DNA from: Symsagittifera roscoffensis
Lineage: Eukaryota > Xenacoelomorpha > Acoela > Convolutidae
DNA: 64,000 bases
Assembly (NCBI RefSeq): GCF_963678635.1
Contig: NC_087063.1
Coordinates: 48,185,220 to 48,249,219, forward strand
Reading direction: 5' to 3'
Positions 57,518 through 64,000 of this stretch are shown here, piece after piece. The notes under the pieces are model-generated. The model worked only from the letters and a program-made list of their open reading frames with translations. It was not told the DNA's origin and did no database searches. Each line of letters starts with the position of its first letter. Positions within the stretch are counted from its first letter, which is position 1. A program made the position numbers and the translations under genes.

Positions 57518-60171
57518 TCAGCGGCATATCTTCAGCGATTGCCACTTTCAGCTCCAGTCCTTTGAATGGCTGGCTCTTTAAACATTCAAAAACGTCGTTA
57601 TCAAAATTAGGTGAAGTTGTTCCATAGAAAATCCAACTGAAACCAAAACTGCAAGTTTCGTTATTATGGCTTTTGCAATTTGAACGGTTGCCACCTGACC
57701 TAATTTCGATTCAAACATTCAGATTCATCGTTTTTGGTTCCAATTACTTTTCTTTGTTCTAGTGACCGTATCAAGCGCTTGGAGCACACAGGTTTGAATT
57801 ATTTATCTTTTAACCATAGTTATTTGTCTTTCATTATTAGTGCTACTACTGTCATTTTCACTGAGGGCTCCATCATCAGAGTATTGATTATCTACGTTCC
57901 GTGATTCAATTGCACTTCGTTCCACTTAAGGTGCGCTTGCTACTCTAATTCAATGAATTTGGATGTGAAAAAAGTCATTAACAAAAAAAAAACATCGAAA
58001 ATATATATCTCGGTTGAGCAATTGGATTTCGAGCAACCACCTTTCATTGCTTGTGACGTAAACTACTTTTGTCCATATCATAGATTCATCAAAATCGATG
58101 TTTTTGCTTAATTGTCTAACCAATTGCGCTGTTGAAACTGAAATCGCACTATAGTTGATCGCAAGATCTTTTGTGATGGGCACAGAGTGACTAGTCACGC
58201 GCAGCGTCACACCCTACGTATTTTGTCTGGATATCGGCTCGTTAAACTCGCCCCAATTGTGGCTCTCCGACAAAAAACTTGTTTAGTTTGTTATTGAACT
58301 GAGTCTGTGGAAAATAATTGTGGTATGGAGCCATCGCTCTCAAACCCACACCGCATCCCCGTTTTGTACACTTCCAATGCTCTTCCCGTTTTCCGTACCG
58401 CAACAATCTTTATTTGTTCATAGTCAAATGAGCGCTGAAATGAAGCTCATTACAAATCAAGAATTAACCAAATCAATAAATCTAGGTTCTCAATTCAATA
58501 CCTGAAGAAAACTTTTTTGCGGTTTAACGGTGACTTTTTAGAACAAATTAAGTAGATTGAGAAGTTAAGGTGTGTTATCGACTCTAATCTACACTTACTG
58601 GTGATATGAAATTGGCATTTTTGGAAACCCTATTCTTTGCTAGGATTACTTCTGCAATCTGAGAGTTTAAGCTAAGATACATTTTGCTTTTTGGATTAAG
58701 CTCCACCTAGAACCTTGAAGCATAGTTTTGGACAACCGCAATTGTTACGTTAAATGGTACTCAGTTAGATATAGTGTCAAAGATAGCACCTGTGGGTAAT
58801 CATATATCTGTCAGAACAAATAGGTTCTCTCCAGCAGCAGTATCTACTTTTTTGGAGTTTCGAGTGTCGTTATTACCGGCAAGCACTTTTAAGTGTCACA
58901 ACTTTTTGTAAAGGTAGTGATTTTGCTAACAAAAAATTTCCTATCTTGGTTGCTTCATACGGTTAGCCGTTCTGCAGGGCACGCAACGTTGCTGGTTTTA
59001 AACGAATGGCTACAGAACAATTCCGAAAAAAAATATGGAAGAATGGGTGCTACCCCAAGCAAACAGTGAGCAAAAAAATGGTCAGGTCAAAATTATATAT
59101 CAAAACTTTTGCAGCGGCCACATTATCAGGTAGCAAAAAAGAAAATCCGCTTGGCATTGTTTGGAAAAATAAGCAAGCTTTGGAACTGTTTTAATTTCAA
59201 AAGTAACACAACCAAGCAGGGAGCTAAAAACTGGGCTAAAGATCAATAATGGTTCTGGCGTTTTAGTTCAATTCTAGTTTGCAATTATGAAAAAAAAATG
59301 TTCCGAAAGAGTGAATGTAAAAGCACTCCAAGGTTTTTTTGCTGCAAGAGAGCTATCAGTTTTTGTTCAAAACAAGTGCCTTTTTCAAAAGAGGACCTCT
59401 AAAAAACTGTTTATGGAACTCCGAATTAGACTTCAGGATCAGCAGCGGCTAGAATTTGTCAGAAACTTCTGCCCATAAATTTTATCTTTTCAGGCCCAAA
59501 AAAACGCTATAAGCTCTTGTTCTATGCATATCCACTTCAACGGACTCGTTATTGCCATTTGGATTAGCAACTCGAGGTTCACGCTCGTCATGAATTTTAA
59601 CCGTGAATGAGTTTAACTCATCAAAAATATCTCCACACACCAAGTTAAAGTCAAAAAAGGAGCCATCAAATATGCTATTGATACATATTTCATTGTTTGC
59701 TCGTTTTTCAGCTACAATTAAAGCTACACAGGCTTCCAAACAAATTGAAAAAAAAACCCTACTGACACTCCATTTGGTCATCTTGTTTCCTTGGATATTG
59801 GAAGAGTTATTAGCCGGGGCGGGTTTCCTTATACTCGGTTATTAGCACATTTCAGTCATTAGCAATTATCATGAGGTTCTATTTGCTGTTGTTTTTGGTA
59901 ATAAGTTGTCCATTGATGTCAGTACTTGACCTGAACTCTACTTGCTTTGAATGCAACATCAGGAAAAAATTTCTAATGATCGACTAATTTTATAGCATAT
60001 ATCGAGGTGTATGGTCCTTATAAGGTTGTCTAGTATCAATCCGAAGCCAAAAACAGCTTCGAAAACGCTCGATTGGCTGTCGTTATTTGTTTGGAACTTT
60101 GTGATGCAAAAACGACGTTAACCAACCTGAGAAAAAACGTCAGAAAAACTTCTAAAAATGAATTCAATCGA
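57518..60171 (+). repeat. Terminal diverged array unit D (~2.65 kb)
   Basis: Has all modules but with more substitutions and indels than the other units. It ends at AAAAATGAATTCAATCGA, homologous to AAAAATGAAACCAATCGA in B units (46882-46899), after which LINE ORF1 sequence begins instead of the next module. Confidence 0.82.
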
Positions 60172-61163
60172 GAAATGTTTCGATAAAGACAATAATTGTT
60201 GTGATAAACTGATTGAATAGTTTCAGAGCAATGAAAGTGATCGCTTGAATTTTCGATCAAACGAAAGCAATTCTTTACATCTGAATTTAAAGTGTCAATT
60301 AGAAAAGACTGCAGAAAAAGTGAAAACAATTCTGGATTCAGCGAGTTTGGACCCAAATGTTGAAGAACTTTTCCGAATATTGTTTGAAGAAAAAAAAGGA
60401 ACATTCGAAATATTTTATTCAGCTACAATCCAGTGTGCAACAGCTTAGTTTTAAACCGAATGAACTAGAGAGATATAACTCTAAGGATTCAGTGATATTC
60501 GACAACTTGCCCCTGGGAATTACTGGGACTTTAATCAGAGACGTATCATATTTTTGTTCAAAAGTACTGAATATGTCGGTTACAGAAGACAATATCAAGG
60601 CTTGCCACCCTTTGTATCCTGTTAAGGACTTCAACAGACCGCCTCCAACTATTGCGAAATTTATACGATTTGACAAAAAGAACAGTCCGTGGAATCGAAA
60701 ACCTTTGCTTCGAAATTTCGTCAGCCCGTGCAACAATAAACCGGTATATATTATTGAAAGGTTATCAAAACATGCTTCGGGATTAGAAATTGAAGCTGAA
60801 TTGAGAGACATGATTGTTTCTACATGGAATTCTACTCCTTTTGTGAAAATTAAAGATATCGGAGGAAAATTTGAAAGTGTCAAGGTAGATACTATGGAGG
60901 AGTTGGAGGGCCTAAGCAACACAGCGGTTAGCAAAGTCAACACCATCAGATCAGCTAAAGCTCATTCGGAAGTTTTGTATACTAAGGTTTTGAAGGACAA
61001 TATAACACCGGCTAAAAAGCGTTTTCGTTTTCAAGTTGCACCATCGCCAGCATCTACAACTAACGAAGAGATACAAACTCTGAAAAGTGAATTGGTCAAG
61101 CATATGGATAATGATAATGCCTTATTGGATTTCATTAAAGGATTGGTGGGCGGTAAAATATAG
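60158..61163 (+). pseudogene. LINE ORF1-like protein
   Basis: ATG at 60158 (MNSIEKCFDKDNNCCDKLIE), TAG at 60218-60220, then the same frame continues (LEKTAEKVKTILDSASLDPN, coiled-coil-like) to about 60400. A frame change then enters a long open frame to 61163. That part has VIFDNLPLGITGTLIRDVSY, FCSKVLNMSVTEDNIKACHP and TIAKFIRFDKKNSPWNRKPL, resembling the RRM-like/RNA-binding middle domain of LINE ORF1 proteins, then a charged C terminus (KRFRFQVAPSPAS). The role would be RNA binding in the retrotransposition complex. It stands directly upstream of ORF2, in the usual order. The minus frame at 60419-60946 is its shadow. Confidence 0.72.
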
Positions 61164-61266
61164 TCATATGAAACAGTAAACGATGAGTAAAGTACTTTCA
61201 AGATACAACTTAACTTAACCTTAACTCAATCACTTATTTTAATTTTTTTTGGACTTGGGAAACTTA
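61164..61266 (+). other. ORF1-ORF2 spacer
   Basis: About 100 bp, AT-rich, between the ORF1 stop and the probable ORF2 ATG. Confidence 0.5.
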
Positions 61267-62370
61267 ATGGAGGCAAATACTGGGGAAACTGAGAGCGTTT
61301 TTTTTCTTAACATAAAATCACTTAGGTTACATCAAGACCAGCGTTGTGTTTTGGTTGCTTCACTCAATAAAAAACCTTTAGTTATAGCTCTACGCGAAAC
61401 CTAATTGACCGAAAATGATTGTTTGGAAGTAATTCAGTTGGATGATTATCAGAAAAAGGTTTTTAAAATTAGGGAAAAAAGGGGTGGTGATGTAGCTTTT
61501 TTTTTGTAAAAAGTGGAGTTGAATTTGTTCTTCAAGATCTGAAATCAGATTTGGAATATCTAGCTATAACTATTTGCAGCAATTTAACTAGGTTTAATAT
61601 TCGCGCTGTCTACAGACCACCTCATCACACGTGTCTAAAAATTTTGGAAAGTCTGAATACTTGTTGAATGAACTTCGATTTATAAAAGGAACACCTATAT
61701 TGTGGGAGATTTTAACATTGACATACTTTCGAATGAAAGAAGCCAGTAGTTTTAATTTATAATTTGCTTCTGAAATTTTTTAATTTGGAAGTTTTCTGAG
61801 TGAACCAACCAGAGTCACTAAAAATAGTGCAAACTGCTTTGATCATCGGATATCAGAAGATTTGTTTCCGGTGACAGTTATTAAATTAGTGACCGCTATG
61901 AATTGTTTGGTGAATTGCTATTTACTATCGCCAAGACTGCTAAAACGGTTTGTTATGCCAGAAGTGTTATTATACTGAATCGAGACGACAACTTACTTCA
62001 ACTATTATTTCTGTTAAAAATCGAAATGGAAAAATTGAGCGTAGATAATTCCGTGAATTTTGAAATTCAGTTTTTAATTCGGTCAATGATCACTGTTTTC
62101 GATAGGTTTTGCCCTTCTATTTTAGTTGGTATCAAAAAATAATCAAAAAAACATGGATAACTAAAAATGTTAAAAAACTGTGCAAAAATAGAGATACTGC
62201 GCATAAGACAATGGTTACTTTTCCCAATGATGAAACTAAAAGAAATTTCAAACAATTGAGGAACGAAACCAAAACAAAACAAATTGCGACAGAAACGCGA
62301 AAGTCTTATGACAATGAATTGGGTAATACTAATGATTCAAAAAGAATGGTTTAAGTTTAATAATTTTTGT
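61267..62370 (+). pseudogene. LINE ORF2, endonuclease and linker part
   Basis: ATG at 61267 begins MEANTGETESVFFLNIKSLR, like the start of an AP-type endonuclease. At 61402-61404 a TAA stands in ALRET*LTENDC, where LINE endonucleases carry Glu-Thr-Trp-Leu, so the Trp position is a stop. Further fragments FNIRAVYRPPHHTCLKIL (the Y-x-PP motif) and KTWITKNVKKLCKNRD (linker to RT) follow in changing frames. About 1.1 kb, the normal size, heavily mutated. Confidence 0.8.
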
Positions 62371-63530
62371 GGAAAAAAGAAAAACTAGTTCAAATAAAGT
62401 AGAGGTGAAGGATTTGAATAACTTTTTTGTAACCATTGAACCTCAATTTTCAAAAGAAATGAGGTTTTCAAATATTATGATAGAATCACTCGCAATTGCG
62501 AGACTTTTGTTTTCTTTCCCACTGACATTGACGAAATGGCAGAAGCTATTAAAAAATTAAAAACAAACATTCGACTGGTATTGATGGGTCGAGTAATATG
62601 ATGGTTAATCTTTCTGCACCAGTCCTTATCAAGCTCATGGTTGTTTGCTTTAATGAAATGTTCATCGAACAGACTTTACCTGATTTTTGCAAAATTGCCA
62701 AGGTAACTGCTTTATTCAAAGGTGAAAGTGACATTGATTTTAATATTTACCGGCCAATTAGCTTTTTTCCAACAATTACCAAAGTTTTCAAAAAAATTAT
62801 TTACCGACGAATGATAAAATTTATACAAAAATTCAAAAAGCTTTGTCCTGAACAATTTGGGTTCAGACCAAAGCACTCATGTGTACATGCAATTACACGG
62901 ATTACTGAACATATGCGTACAGTTTTGGAACAAAAAGATTATGGACTGGCCCTTTTTCTGGATTTTAAAAAGACATTTGTCACTGTTGACCAGGACATTT
63001 TACTCATCAAATTAGAAAAATATGGCTTTCGCGGAAAATTTTTAAATTTGTTACAGAACTATTTAACTAACAGGGTACAAAATGTGACTGATGGTACCAT
63101 AAAATCGTCTTTAGAAAAAATATCCTGTGGTGTGCCCCAGGGCTCAGTAATGAGTCCCTTAATGTTTTTGATATATTTCAATAATATTTCAATTATTAAT
63201 GAAGTAACTGAAATAATTCTTTTTGCTGATGACACTGCAGTTGTAGCTTGTGTAAAAACACCAAAGTTTATAAAAGAATTCAGCAAAGATGTCCAGAGCA
63301 TAAAGGACTGGTGCAATGTCAACAAGCTATCGATTATTACGGACAAGAGTAAACTGATGGCTTTTGGAAAAGACCTATCGGATTCCAAAAAATCAATTGC
63401 TGGCCAAACTCTTCAAAATATGGTTAGTGTTAAAATTTGGGTATCGAAGTGGACAAAAAACTGGATTTTAATAATCAAACTGAAAAAATTTGCAAAACGG
63501 TGTCGAAATTCAATGGTGTTTTGTACCGAG
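62371..63530 (+). pseudogene. LINE ORF2, reverse transcriptase part, C-terminally truncated
   Basis: After AEAIKKLKT and a frame change come HSTGIDGSSN (usual K-STG-DG), then the frame 62598-63530: FNIYRPISFFPTITKVFKKI, LCPEQFGFRPKHSC, LALFLDFKKTFVTVDQDILL (first catalytic Asp kept; the Asp usual after Ala-Phe is Val), SCGVPQGSVMSPLMFLIYFN and ILFADDTAVVAC with FADD at 63222-63233. The thumb start follows, then the LINE sequence stops abruptly and continues in frame into a second ORF1 copy. Jockey- or CR1-like non-LTR RT by motif pattern. Confidence 0.88.
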
Positions 63531-64000
63531 GACCCAAATTATGAAGAACTTTTCCGAATATTGTTTGAAGAAAAAAAAGGAACATTCGAAATATTTTATT
63601 CAGCTACAATCCAGTGTGCAACAGCTTAGTTTTAAACCGAATGAACTAGAGAGATATAACTCTAAGGATTCAGTGATATTCGACAACTTGCCCCTGGGAA
63701 TTACTGGGACTTTAATCAGAGACGTATCATATTTTTGTTCAAAAGTACTGAATATGTCGGTTACAGAAGACAATATCAAGGCTTGCCACCCTTTGTATCC
63801 TGTTAAGGACTTCAACAGACCGCCTCCAACTATTGCGAAATTTATACGATTTGACAAAAAGAACAGTCCGTGGAATCGAAAACCTTTGCTTCGAAATTTC
63901 GTCAGCCCGTGCAACAATAAACCGGTATATATTATTGAAAGGTTATCAAAACATGCTTCGGGATTAGAAATTGAAGCTGAATTGAGAGACATGATTGTTT
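63531..64000 (+). pseudogene. Second LINE ORF1 copy (partial, leaves window)
   Basis: Repeats 60350-60820 with an offset of 3181 bp. Apart from the first few bases (GACCCAAATTATGAAG against GACCCAAATGTTGAAG) I see no difference. The junction lies in the shared GGACCCAAAT. The RT frame runs through it and ends at 63629 in YSATIQCATA, the same 3' reading as in the first copy. Confidence 0.9.

Larger units (their letters stand above)
38830..60171 (+). repeat. ~21-kb tandem array of related large units
   Basis: All units are in + orientation and share modules in the same order: a GCCAG...CTGGC hairpin with GACGTC(G/A)TTATCAAA, a CGGGCTCCATCATCAGAG block, a TTACAAAGCAAGAATTAG block and a GGACAACCGCACACGTTA block. 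Unit lengths are about 1.43 kb (39245-44937), 4.24 kb (45193-53670) and 2.39 kb (about 52750-57517), with a diverged last unit (57518-60171). 38830-39244 matches 47440-47800, so the array starts with a partial unit. No known gene, rRNA or histone sequence is recognised in it. Confidence 0.92.

Noticed and set aside
60419-60946. 175-residue minus-strand ORF
   Set aside because: Antisense of LINE ORF1; no motif of its own, and an equivalent shadow occurs in the second copy.

Overview
This window looks like repeat-dense, intergenic or pericentromeric DNA from an invertebrate animal. The reasons are the mix of transposon classes present together (Ty3/gypsy-type LTR elements, a hAT DNA transposon, a non-LTR/LINE element with ORF1 and ORF2, tRNA-like SINE fragments), the high A+T content, the long tandem arrays and the absence of any recognisable host gene. 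I cannot name the species from sequence alone. Almost every coding trace is a transposon protein, and nearly all are broken by stops or frameshifts.

Layout. 1-4.0 kb: an open, left-truncated gag-like ORF on the minus strand (1-1282), preceded by a ~40-copy 14-bp minisatellite and a gene-free stretch. 4.6-8.2 kb: copies of a dispersed repeat, one of them split by a complete hAT transposon (5363-7576) with matching 8-bp target duplications. 8.4-15.7 kb: a decayed Ty3/gypsy-type gag-pol on the minus strand (protease, RT and RNase H visible; no integrase or LTRs found). Its gag carries a ~900-bp direct duplication and a ~620-bp palindromic inverted duplication. The left-edge gag appears to be a better preserved relative. 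17.7-18.5 kb: an inverted copy of the 5-8 kb dispersed repeat. 19.5-20.1 kb: a small element with inverted ends, filled with GAGCGGTTT motifs.

20.1-38.5 kb: one very long (18.4 kb) LTR retrotransposon in + orientation. It has two ~391-bp LTRs, a shared AGGAT flank, a primer-binding-site-like sequence, and decayed gag, protease, RT (YLDD still intact), RNase H and integrase. After these come ~7 kb of additional ORF remnants in the position of an envelope gene, including an internal ~0.8-kb tandem duplication.

38.8-60.17 kb: a ~21-kb head-to-tail array of related units of about 1.43, 2.39 and 4.24 kb, all in the same orientation. It runs directly into the first codons of a LINE ORF1 (ATG at 60158). 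The LINE (ORF1, endonuclease, RT) occupies 60.16-63.53 kb; at 63531 its truncated ORF2 is joined, through shared sequence, to a second near-identical ORF1 copy that leaves the window.

The two observations I consider most worth following are the possibility that the large monomers are the 5' (promoter) repeats of the LINE, and the inverted/tandem rearrangements inside the gypsy gag. Nothing here supports a working host pathway; the features are layered mobile elements. All similarities were judged by eye and identities are approximate.
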